Assembly (NCBI GenBank): GCA_018399455.1
Contig: JAGYOT010000161.1
Span: forward strand, 1 to 5,371
DNA: 5,371 bases
Source: Desulfobacterales bacterium
Lineage (GTDB): Bacteria > Desulfobacterota > Desulfobacteria > Desulfobacterales > Desulfosalsimonadaceae
Direction of reading: 5' to 3'
In this document: piece after piece, positions 1-5,156 of the stretch
How the letters are laid out: each line of letters begins with the position of its first letter
How positions within the stretch are numbered: position 1 is the first letter of the stretch
The notes under the pieces: model-generated
Database searches by the model: none
Told to the model about the DNA's origin: nothing
The model's input: only the letters and a program-made list of their open reading frames with translations
Made by a program: the position numbers and the translations under genes

Positions 1-428
1 TTTCCTGTATATCCTTCCCATACCATTTGTTTGTAAAGGCTTTTCAGCATAGGAATTTGATCCCTGTAAAAGATCAGAATTCTGGCATCGGGAGCGACCT
101 GTTTGATGCGATTCATGATTTCATAACGATCATGCCCGCCGGAATACGGGTGACCGGATAAGCGCTCTGCGGAAATAACAGGGCGTTTGTCAGACTCTGC
201 GCCTCGCTTTTCTTCTATCTGTTTTCGAAGCAAACTTTTTGCGATTTGCACATCAAATTTTTTGATCGGTGTCATGATCAAATATTTGAGAAATCGATCC
301 TCCCAGGGTTTATCCCAGTTATTGATCAGGCACAACTCTGGGTGGCCGCTGAAATAAATTTGTTGAAACCACGTTGTCGCTGTCTTATGCAGGCCGATAT
401 GAAAAATCGTTTTCATTTTTTTAATCAT
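1..428 (-). CDS. Sulfotransferase family protein, N-terminal part (cut by left edge)
   Basis: The visible 142 residues are the N-terminal half of a PAPS-dependent sulfotransferase, which would transfer sulfate from PAPS to an acceptor, here plausibly a sugar of the locus polysaccharide (inferred). Two family hallmarks are seen. The 5'-phosphosulfate-binding loop HIGLHKTATTWFQ lies at residues 10-22. The 3'-phosphate-binding motif is in RILIFYRDQIPMLKS at 116-130, with Arg122 and Ser130 at the usual eight-residue spacing. ISAERLSG at 85-92 resembles the conserved acid-containing segment between them. The frame stays open to the left edge; related enzymes are usually about 280-330 residues, so roughly half is missing. 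The ATG at 428 is the first start after an in-frame TAA; a second ATG at 416 is possible, and neither has a strong Shine-Dalgarno. It lies 91 bases downstream of the flippase on the same strand with no clear terminator between, so co-transcription is likely. Confidence 0.87.
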   Translation of the reverse strand, partial: MIKKMKTIFHIGLHKTATTWFQQIYFSGHPELCLINNWDKPWEDRFLKYLIMTPIKKFDVQIAKSLLRKQIEEKRGAESDKRPVISAERLSGHPYSGGHDRYEIMNRIKQVAPDARILIFYRDQIPMLKSLYKQMVWEGYTG

Positions 429-519
429 ACTTTAATGCGTTTGATCAATCCTACGGTTTTAAAAATCTTATCCGTGACAAAGCAGGATCGCGCTTCACTC
501 CTTTTTTAATAATGAGATT

Positions 520-1872
520 CTAAGCTTTAAACCTGGCCAAAAGCGGAATATACCCGGTAGTTTGGCCAAACTTGATTTTGATATAAAATAAAGTGGCGAT
601 ATTCCAGGTCATGAGGCTGATCATGCCTGCGGTTGCCGCGCCATACAGTCCATACGTCGGCGTAAGCAGCACATTCAAGCCAATATTGACCAAAGCCGTA
701 ATGAACACAATATTTCTGAATACGTTTTGCTTGCCAGTCATGTTCATGAACAGACCATTGGCACCGGATATGGAATTTACAAACTGCCCCAACGTTAAAA
801 TTACCATGGCCCAATAGGCCACTTTAAAATCGGTACCATAAAGCACCGAAATAACCGGTTTGCCCATGCAGATAAGGAACAATAAAACCGGAGCGGTGGC
901 CCAGAAAATAAGTTTTGCTGATTTTTGGGCCACATAAAACAGGTCGTCCATTTTGTTTGAATGATATAGTTCTGAGAATTTGGGGCCGGTCATGGAGAAA
1001 ACCGCCTGCAGGATAAAAGCGGTCAGCGAGGCAAGCTTTACGGCTATGGAATAATAGCCCACCTCTGCCTCAGGCCTGTATATTCCCATCATGATCACCC
1101 CAGTCTGGCCGATAATAAAGGTCATGGTAGCGGTCATGAACATGGGTAGAGAGATGGATAGAACTTTTTTTATAGGCATGGGGTGAAGGATGTCATCCGG
1201 GCTGGATCTGTTCTTGAAGGTTCGTTCCATAATCCAAGCACCGGTTATGGCGGTGATGGCAAAGGAAGCAAACAAAACATAAACCGGGTTATCTGGATGA
1301 TAGAATAAAAAGGTCAATACCACCAGAAGCGTAAAATTAGAAAAAGACGGTAAGACCTGCATAAACGCGAAACCCCGAATTATTCGTACCCCGCGTACAG
1401 CCTGGGTATTAAGAGTCGTTATCGATTGGAAAATAATAAACAAAGAAGCCAAGGCAAAATAAAACTGCAGATGAGGTTTGGAAAATATTGTATCAGCGAT
1501 GAAATCTGCGTTCAGAAAAAGTATGGTGCTGGCGATAAGCGATGTGCCGCAAACAAAACACTGAGTCTTGTGATAAACCTTGGAAGCAGAGGTCGGGGAA
1601 TATTTAACCAAGTGTTCGGGGATCAAGCGAAGGATGGATACGTTGGTTCCCAAGACGGTAAAAATAGTCGCCAGCATAAGAAGTGATTTGACTACTGCCA
1701 CAATCCCCATTACCTCGGCACCATAAAACCTGGCAATGATGATGCTGGTCCCAAGGCCTAAGAATGTAGCAATAACGCGGGCAGACAAGGCCCAGACAGA
1801 ACCGGTAAAAATTTCCGAGAATTGCTTGTCGGAGGTGAGGTTGGCGTATTTTTTTTTCAGATAGTTGAACAT
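520..1872 (-). CDS. Oligosaccharide flippase, Wzx/RfbX type (polysaccharide transporter family)
   Basis: This 450-residue integral membrane protein matches the polysaccharide-specific transporters of the MATE/MurJ-like superfamily in length and pattern. It is expected to flip undecaprenyl-diphosphate-linked repeat units across the inner membrane. About twelve hydrophobic segments can be seen, roughly at residues 23-43, 57-80, 105-122, 135-152, 175-191, 197-216, 242-263, 277-295, 321-337, 352-371, 387-403 and 411-432. Family-like stretches are IIIARFYGAEVMGIVAVV near residue 44, EAEVGYYSIAVKLASL near 268, and PTYGLYGAATAGMISL near 405. The N-terminus is a short basic cytoplasmic stretch, as usual. 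The ATG at 1872 directly follows an in-frame TAA, so no longer form exists; the ribosome binding site is poor. The sulfotransferase follows and the gmd/fcl remnant precedes it. Which glycan it carries cannot be read from the sequence. Confidence 0.93.
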   Translation of the reverse strand: MFNYLKKKYANLTSDKQFSEIFTGSVWALSARVIATFLGLGTSIIIARFYGAEVMGIVAVVKSLLMLATIFTVLGTNVSILRLIPEHLVKYSPTSASKVYHKTQCFVCGTSLIASTILFLNADFIADTIFSKPHLQFYFALASLFIIFQSITTLNTQAVRGVRIIRGFAFMQVLPSFSNFTLLVVLTFLFYHPDNPVYVLFASFAITAITGAWIMERTFKNRSSPDDILHPMPIKKVLSISLPMFMTATMTFIIGQTGVIMMGIYRPEAEVGYYSIAVKLASLTAFILQAVFSMTGPKFSELYHSNKMDDLFYVAQKSAKLIFWATAPVLLFLICMGKPVISVLYGTDFKVAYWAMVILTLGQFVNSISGANGLFMNMTGKQNVFRNIVFITALVNIGLNVLLTPTYGLYGAATAGMISLMTWNIATLFYIKIKFGQTTGYIPLLARFKA

Positions 1873-1895
1873 TTATCTATGGAAAGCAGCTGCTC

Positions 1896-1923
1896 ATTAT
1901 AATCTGGAAAATCATAGCGGCAA
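1896..1923 (-). promoter_or_regulatory. Candidate sigma-70-type promoter for the flippase gene
   Basis: Read on the minus strand, TTGCCG (1923-1918) is followed after 16 bases by a perfect TATAAT (1901-1896). Transcription would start near 1888, leaving an untranslated leader of only about 15 bases before the ATG at 1872. It lies just after the gmd remnant, so the flippase would not need a promoter further upstream. The -35 matches the consensus at only four of six positions, and AT-rich spacers give such matches by chance. Confidence 0.35.
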
Positions 1924-1967
1924 ACATTCGTGAGTTTTAAGTGATTAGGGAAATTATCTTTTTTTGG

Positions 1968-2333
1968 TCATTCATTATATTCGAAAGTATCAAATCCATG
2001 GGTTTTGCACAGAGGATCCTTCTGGGCTTCAATAAGATCCTGCTTGACCATCTCCGAGACCAGTTCTTGAAATTATGTCATAGGAGACCAACCGAGTTTT
2101 TGTTTGGCTTTTGATGCGTCGCCGAGAAGGGAGTCGACTTCGGTGGGACGGTAATAGCCGGGATCGACAGCTACAAAGCTCTCTCCGGAACGGACATCAT
2201 AGCCCTTTTCATTCTTTCCCCGGCCCTGCCATTCGATTTCCATGCCGAGTTCATTCGCAGCCAGTTCGATGAATTCCCTAAACGAGTGATGTTCTCCAGT
2301 GGCGATAATGTAGTCTTCCGGCTCATCCTGCTG
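1968..2333 (-). pseudogene. gmd: GDP-mannose 4,6-dehydratase remnant (C-terminal third, with in-frame stop)
   Basis: GMD converts GDP-mannose to GDP-4-keto-6-deoxymannose, the first step towards GDP-fucose and related sugars. Only its C-terminal part remains here. It begins at [13 protein letters not shown], equivalent to the E. coli segment QEQPEDFVIATG. It goes on through [17 protein letters not shown], the signature around the nucleotide-binding tail (E. coli VDPRYFRPAEVETLLGD), to [10 protein letters not shown]. There an in-frame TAA (2075-2073) interrupts. Beyond it the same frame still encodes FQELVSEMVKQDL and a natural-looking end HGFDTFEYNE before a TGA at 1970-1968. A single base change in a serine or leucine codon would account for the stop. 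The N-terminal Rossmann fold and the catalytic residues are absent, so no activity is possible. The upstream side is joined in frame to an fcl fragment. Identification is from memory of the family, but the match is strong. Confidence 0.9.
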
Positions 2334-2420
2334 CCGGTTGAAGGCCCAGCACATTTCAATGCCCGCTATTTTGGCAATGGCGTAGGGTTCGTTCGTGGGC
2401 TCCAGCGGGCCGGTCAGGAG
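2331..2420 (-). pseudogene. fcl: GDP-L-fucose synthase remnant (internal 30-residue piece fused to gmd)
   Basis: Read on the minus strand, the frame just after an in-frame TAA (2423-2421) encodes [20 protein letters not shown] and then [10 protein letters not shown]. This is the active-site region of GDP-L-fucose synthase (WcaG/Fcl), an SDR enzyme that epimerises and reduces the product of GMD. E. coli Fcl has [15 protein letters not shown] at the same place, including the YxxxK catalytic tyrosine and lysine. After NRQ the protein changes abruptly to GMD sequence, at a CAG CAG codon pair where both parents plausibly have Gln. Everything before LLTG and after NRQ is missing. An ATG at 2354 could open a 93-residue product across the junction, but it would contain no complete domain. 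Confidence 0.88.
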
Positions 2421-2495
2421 TTACGCCAGTTTTAGTCAAAGGGGAAGGCATTGTCGCAAGCAAACTTGAAAGGGAAAATATACTCCATCCCTGTC

Positions 2496-2517
2496 GGGGG
2501 CAGAATCATCTGCTCCC
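2496..2517 (+). other. Hairpin of unknown role (9-bp stem, 4-base loop)
   Basis: GGGGGCAGA (2496-2504) and TCTGCTCCC (2509-2517) flank the loop ATCA. In a plus-strand RNA all nine positions pair, one as G-U. In a minus-strand RNA that position is an A-C mismatch, so the structure favours plus-strand reading. It is followed by TTCTGACG, not a run of T, so a standard intrinsic terminator is doubtful. It may be part of a degraded mobile element or a transcript stabiliser. Confidence 0.45.
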
Positions 2518-2546
2518 TTCTGACGCAAGGGTTTGTATCGTAATTA

Positions 2547-2576
2547 ATTATAAATGGTATACTCTATATACATCAA
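2547..2576 (-). promoter_or_regulatory. Candidate minus-strand promoter upstream of the fcl/gmd remnant
   Basis: On the minus strand TTGATG (2576-2571) is followed after 18 bases by a perfect TATAAT (2552-2547). It would transcribe leftwards into the remnant and perhaps on to the flippase and sulfotransferase. The -35 box matches at four of six positions. The surrounding sequence is very AT-rich, which raises the chance of a random match. Confidence 0.33.
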
Positions 2577-2648
2577 TCGAAAATATTAGTTAATATAACA
2601 AAAGGCTGATAAGCACAACAGGGGAATGGAATACTTATATTAAATGAT

Positions 2649-2677
2649 TTGACTGGAAAATTTTTAGGTGATAGATA
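2649..2677 (+). promoter_or_regulatory. Candidate plus-strand promoter for the glycosyltransferase operon
   Basis: TTGACT (2649-2654, five of six consensus positions) is followed after 17 bases by TAGATA (2672-2677), a weak -10. Transcription would begin near 2684, giving a leader of about 27 bases to the ATG at 2711 or 45 to the ATG at 2729. Position and spacing suit the operon of the glycosyltransferase, the HPr-kinase-like gene and the radical SAM gene. The poor -10 keeps confidence low. Confidence 0.38.
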
Positions 2678-2710
2678 CGTGTCCGAAGTCAGGCCCTTGA
2701 CGACAAACTG

Positions 2711-4162
2711 ATGGAAAGTGGGGCTGTTATGGAAAAAGAGTATGCCGTCATCCAATGCATGCGTAGCATGGATACCCTCTTGGGCGGGGCTTCTTTCATC
2801 TTAGCCTATTTTATCAAAAAATACCTCCTGCCGGAACCCTTTCGGGGGCTCATCCAAGAGCCCAATTATTACGCCCTTCTGCTGCTGATCATCATTATCT
2901 GGTATATCTGCTTCAATGCGGTGCGGGTATACAAGGACCTCCGGCGCCACCGGCTGTTTTCGATTTCAGCGGATATCTTGAAAGCCAATGTGGCGGCGCT
3001 CCTTATTCTGAGCCTGGTTCTTTATGCGACGAATATGCCGATCAGCCGGATCATGATAGGTATTTTTTGCGTGTTGAACGTGCTTTTTATGGTTACATTC
3101 CGTGCGGTTGTTTTAATGGTACAAAGGCGCAGGGACACCAGCGAGATAAGCCAAAAAAATATCGTTATTATTGGCAGCAAGGATCGGGCGGCGGATGTCA
3201 TTGAAACGATTAAAGGCTATTCAGGCAATGAAATCCGAATCCTGGGGTGTTTCGATCCTGATCTTTCCGAGGTGGGCCGCGAAGTGGCGGAATGCTGCCG
3301 GGTGCTGGGCACCATGGACCGGCTGGAATGTTTTTTAACGGAAAACGTGGTTGATGAGCTTGTCGTGGCCATGCCGCTGAAGAATATCCCAAGCGGGGAC
3401 AGGTACCTGGTGATGGCAGAGGCCATGGGAATCACGGCCAGGATCGTGCCGGACTGGCAGCTCCATTACCTGGCCTACCAGCCCAGGGTGGCCTCTATTC
3501 GCGTGGCTCAGTTCTCCGGGGTGCAGACCCTGACCCTCGCATCAATGCCCAGAAGCGAGGGCAAGCTTTTTATCAAGGCGCTTTTTGATTATACGGTGTC
3601 GGCCGTGCTGCTTCTGCTGCTTTTTCCGGTGTTTCTTCTGATCGGCGCGGCCATTAAGGCGGTTTCCAGGGGGCCGGTGTTTTACCGGCAGGAGCGGCTG
3701 GGCAGGCACGGGCGCGTGTTTGAAATACTGAAGTTCAGGACCATGGTGGCTGACGCGGACCAGCGGATCGACGAAGTGAGTGGACTGAACGAGTGCGACG
3801 GCCCGGTTTTCAAGATAAGGAAGGATCCCCGGATCATTCCGGTGGTGGGCACTTTTTTGAGAAAGACCAGCCTGGACGAGCTTCCCCAGATCATCAACGT
3901 GGTCAAGGGGGAGATGAGCCTGGTGGGGCCCCGGCCGCCGATCCCCTCGGAGGTGGGTAAATATGACTTGTGGCACCGACGACGGCTTGGCATGAAGCCT
4001 GGCATCACCTGTACCTGGCAGGTCGCACCAAACCGAAACGATCTGCCGTTCTGCAAATGGGTGGAGCTGGACTTGAATTATATTGACGGATGGTCCTTTC
4101 GGACTGACCTCTTGATTTTGTTTAAGACGTTGAAGGCCTTGGTGACGGGGGCGGGGAGGTAA
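2711..4162 (+). CDS. Polyprenyl glycosylphosphotransferase (WbaP/WcaJ-type priming enzyme)
   Basis: This membrane enzyme should start glycan assembly by moving a hexose-1-phosphate from a UDP-sugar to undecaprenyl phosphate. All parts of the large (483-residue) family form are present. Four N-terminal membrane helices lie near residues 21-36, 53-73, 91-108 and 112-136. A Rossmann-like middle domain begins at NIVIIGSKDRAADVIE (150-165). A further hydrophobic segment spans 292-315, and the C-terminal bacterial sugar transferase domain runs from about 288 to 483. The latter carries VFYRQERLG (323-331), KFRTM (341-345), the catalytic Asp-Glu pair in KTSLDELPQ (Asp389, Glu390), LVGPRPP (404-410) and KPGITCTWQV (429-438). 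The middle domain lacks the usual GxG loop, having GSK. The ATG at 2711 has no ribosome binding site; an in-frame ATG at 2729, five bases after GTGGGG, may be the true start. The sugar (glucose, galactose or other) cannot be decided from sequence. Confidence 0.95.
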   Translation: MESGAVMEKEYAVIQCMRSMDTLLGGASFILAYFIKKYLLPEPFRGLIQEPNYYALLLLIIIIWYICFNAVRVYKDLRRHRLFSISADILKANVAALLILSLVLYATNMPISRIMIGIFCVLNVLFMVTFRAVVLMVQRRRDTSEISQKNIVIIGSKDRAADVIETIKGYSGNEIRILGCFDPDLSEVGREVAECCRVLGTMDRLECFLTENVVDELVVAMPLKNIPSGDRYLVMAEAMGITARIVPDWQLHYLAYQPRVASIRVAQFSGVQTLTLASMPRSEGKLFIKALFDYTVSAVLLLLLFPVFLLIGAAIKAVSRGPVFYRQERLGRHGRVFEILKFRTMVADADQRIDEVSGLNECDGPVFKIRKDPRIIPVVGTFLRKTSLDELPQIINVVKGEMSLVGPRPPIPSEVGKYDLWHRRRLGMKPGITCTWQVAPNRNDLPFCKWVELDLNYIDGWSFRTDLLILFKTLKALVTGAGR

Positions 4163-4166
4163 TTCT

Positions 4167-4232
4167 TTAATTGAGGAATTGAGAGATTCAGGGATTGAAG
4201 GAATTTGGAGATTGTAGGGATTGAGGGAGAGG
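4167..4232 (+). repeat. Degenerate short tandem array, unit about 8 bp (left array)
   Basis: Directly after the glycosyltransferase stop (TAA 4160-4162) the sequence becomes a run of related octamers with occasional one-base insertions: TTAATTGA 4167, GGAATTGA 4175, GAGATTCA 4183, GGGATTGA 4191, GGAATTTG 4200, GAGATTGTA 4208, GGGATTGA 4217 and GGGAGAGG 4225. The consensus is near GGRATTGA. There is no spacer and no dyad symmetry, so it is neither a CRISPR nor a terminator. The array runs into the start of the next gene. The same kind of array in the same orientation lies on the other side of that gene. Confidence 0.85.
4207..4223 (+). promoter_or_regulatory. Ribosome binding site and TTG start inside the repeat array
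   Basis: GGAG at 4207-4210 lies ten bases before a TTG at 4221-4223. The TTG is the only possible start upstream of the FYRVAGM segment, because an in-frame TAG sits at 4215-4217. Later starts (GTG 4245, ATG 4254) would lie 12 and 21 bases after the purine-rich GGGAGAGG at 4225-4232 and would shorten the N-terminus. All elements of the preferred start come from repeat units. Confidence 0.5.
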
Positions 4233-5111
4233 CGTTTTTATAGGGTGGCGGGGATGACCATCCGGGTTGAGTCGGAGCTGCCGATTGGGGATGATACGTT
4301 TGCGGCCAAGTTCAGGCGGTTTGAAGTGGACGGTCCGGGCGAGGACAATGTGCATCTGGTTCATCGCTTTTCCCTGCCGGAGGCGGCCAGTGATTACGGG
4401 AGGGAGGTGTACCGGAAGCCTCCCTGGGTGATTTATAAAAACGGAAGCGGGTGGGTCTACATCCTGGAGACGTCGCCGGATCCGGCTGAAAAAGCCATCC
4501 GGCAGATCAGTTTCATGAGCGGGGACCACACGCGGGCCCAAATATACAACGGAGAACTGGTTCGGCAGGCTTATCAGAAGGGCGGGATGGGCGCGCTGAC
4601 CATGAGCCCGACGGACCAGGTGCTTTTGGCAAGGCTTCTGGCGGACCGCGACGGCTGCTACATTCATTCAGACGGGGTAAGCATGGATGGCCAGGGATAT
4701 TTGTTTGTCGGCCATTCCGGTGCGGGGAAATCTACGATTGCCGGGCAGTTTATGGATCGTGCGGAGATTTTGTGCGACGACCGGATGATCGTCCGCAAGT
4801 GGCCGGAGGGCTATACTATCCACGGCAACTGGAGCCACGGCACCATGCCTGTGGTCTCGGCCGTATCCGCGCCCCTGGAGGCCGTTTTTTTTATCGAGCA
4901 GGCAAGCGAAAACCGCGTGGTGCCGGTTGCCAATAAGATGGAGGCCATTTCCATGATGTTGGGCTGTCTGATAAAGCCAATGGTTACCAGAGACTGGTGG
5001 GAGAAGATGCTCGCCCTGGTCGTGGATATGGTTGGGGCCGTGCCGTGCTATCGGTTAATGTTTGACAGGGGTGGAGGTGCGGTTGAGGTTGTTGAAAATC
5101 TAAGAATTTAG
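4221..5111 (+). CDS. HPr-kinase-like P-loop protein (HprK-related kinase)
   Basis: The 296-residue product resembles the C-terminal catalytic domain of HPr kinase/phosphorylase, fused to a different N-terminal part (about residues 1-130). Seen directly are Walker A GHSGAGKST at 164-172, the preceding CYIHSDGVSMDGQGYLFV (146-163) with His149 placed like the catalytic histidine ahead of the HprK P-loop, and ILCDDRMIV at 183-191, whose Asp186-Asp187 match the metal-binding ADDR motif of HprK. GYTIHGNWSHGT follows at 197-208. There are no membrane segments, so it is cytosolic. Proteins of this shortened type are known from polysaccharide/exosortase neighbourhoods (HprK-related kinase families) and from lasso-peptide clusters, where some phosphorylate a peptide; the target here is unknown. 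It starts 58 bases after the glycosyltransferase, ends 45 bases before a radical SAM gene on the same strand, and is bounded by repeats. TTG is the preferred start. True HPr phosphorylation is unlikely without the HprK N-terminal domain. Confidence 0.85.
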   Translation: MRERRFYRVAGMTIRVESELPIGDDTFAAKFRRFEVDGPGEDNVHLVHRFSLPEAASDYGREVYRKPPWVIYKNGSGWVYILETSPDPAEKAIRQISFMSGDHTRAQIYNGELVRQAYQKGGMGALTMSPTDQVLLARLLADRDGCYIHSDGVSMDGQGYLFVGHSGAGKSTIAGQFMDRAEILCDDRMIVRKWPEGYTIHGNWSHGTMPVVSAVSAPLEAVFFIEQASENRVVPVANKMEAISMMLGCLIKPMVTRDWWEKMLALVVDMVGAVPCYRLMFDRGGGAVEVVENLRI

Positions 5112-5149
5112 GAATTATAGGATTTAGGATTTAGGAATTGAGGGATTGC
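5103..5149 (+). repeat. Degenerate short tandem array, unit 7-9 bp (right array)
   Basis: Units read AGAATTTA 5103, GGAATTATA 5111, GGATTTA 5120, GGATTTA 5127, GGAATTGA 5134 and GGGATTGC 5142. They are close kin of the units at 4167-4232 and in the same orientation. The array begins inside the HPr-kinase-like gene, giving its last codons (Arg-Ile) and the TAG stop at 5109-5111. It ends eight bases before the ATG of the radical SAM gene. The GAGGGA at 5140-5145 is the only purine-rich stretch that could serve that gene as a distant ribosome binding site. Confidence 0.83.
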
Positions 5150-5156
5150 TGCACTG

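Larger units (their letters stand above)
2421..2710. other. Divergent intergenic block without a recognisable gene
   Basis: This stretch separates the minus-strand remnant from the plus-strand glycosyltransferase. Bases 2421 to about 2530 are less AT-rich than the rest and look like leftover coding or element sequence. A plus-strand frame is open across the fcl edge to a TAA at about 2594. A minus-strand frame ends PFKFACDNAFPFD before a TGA-free gap closed by TAA near 2435. I recognise neither. From about 2530 the sequence is strongly AT-rich and holds promoter-like sites in both directions. No tRNA, terminator with a clear T-run, or terminal inverted repeat of an insertion sequence was seen. 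Together with 1873-2420, about 840 bases here contain no intact gene. Confidence 0.6.

Noticed and set aside
246..509. Plus-strand 87-codon frame
   Set aside because: It lies opposite the sulfotransferase N-terminus, which has clear PAPS-binding motifs on the minus strand. The plus frame has no recognisable motif.
429..519. Terminator or small gene between the flippase and the sulfotransferase
   Set aside because: No stable stem followed by a T-run was seen on the minus strand. A GGAG followed closely by a GTG opens only about 15 codons before a stop.
2073..2354. A 93-codon gene in its own right on the minus strand
   Set aside because: The frame continues upstream into fcl sequence and downstream past the stop into gmd sequence. 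It is a piece of a broken chimera with no full domain.
2421..2710. JUMPstart/ops element for RfaH ahead of the polysaccharide operon
   Set aside because: No GGCGGTAG-like core was found in either orientation in the gap.
2573..2755. Minus-strand 60-codon frame in the divergent gap
   Set aside because: No family resemblance, and it overlaps both the start and the putative promoter of the plus-strand glycosyltransferase. It is best explained as chance.
3542..4056. Long minus-strand frames opposite the sugar transferase domain
   Set aside because: They are antisense to the conserved catalytic domain in GC-rich DNA and rich in Pro, His, Arg and Ser, as is usual for shadow frames.
4167..4232. CRISPR array or intrinsic terminator
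   Set aside because: Units are only about 8 bp, degenerate and without spacers, and there is no inverted symmetry or T-run.
4188..4667. Minus-strand 159-codon frame opposite the HPr-kinase-like gene
   Set aside because: Low-complexity shadow composition; the plus strand has a Walker A motif and further HprK-like motifs in one frame.
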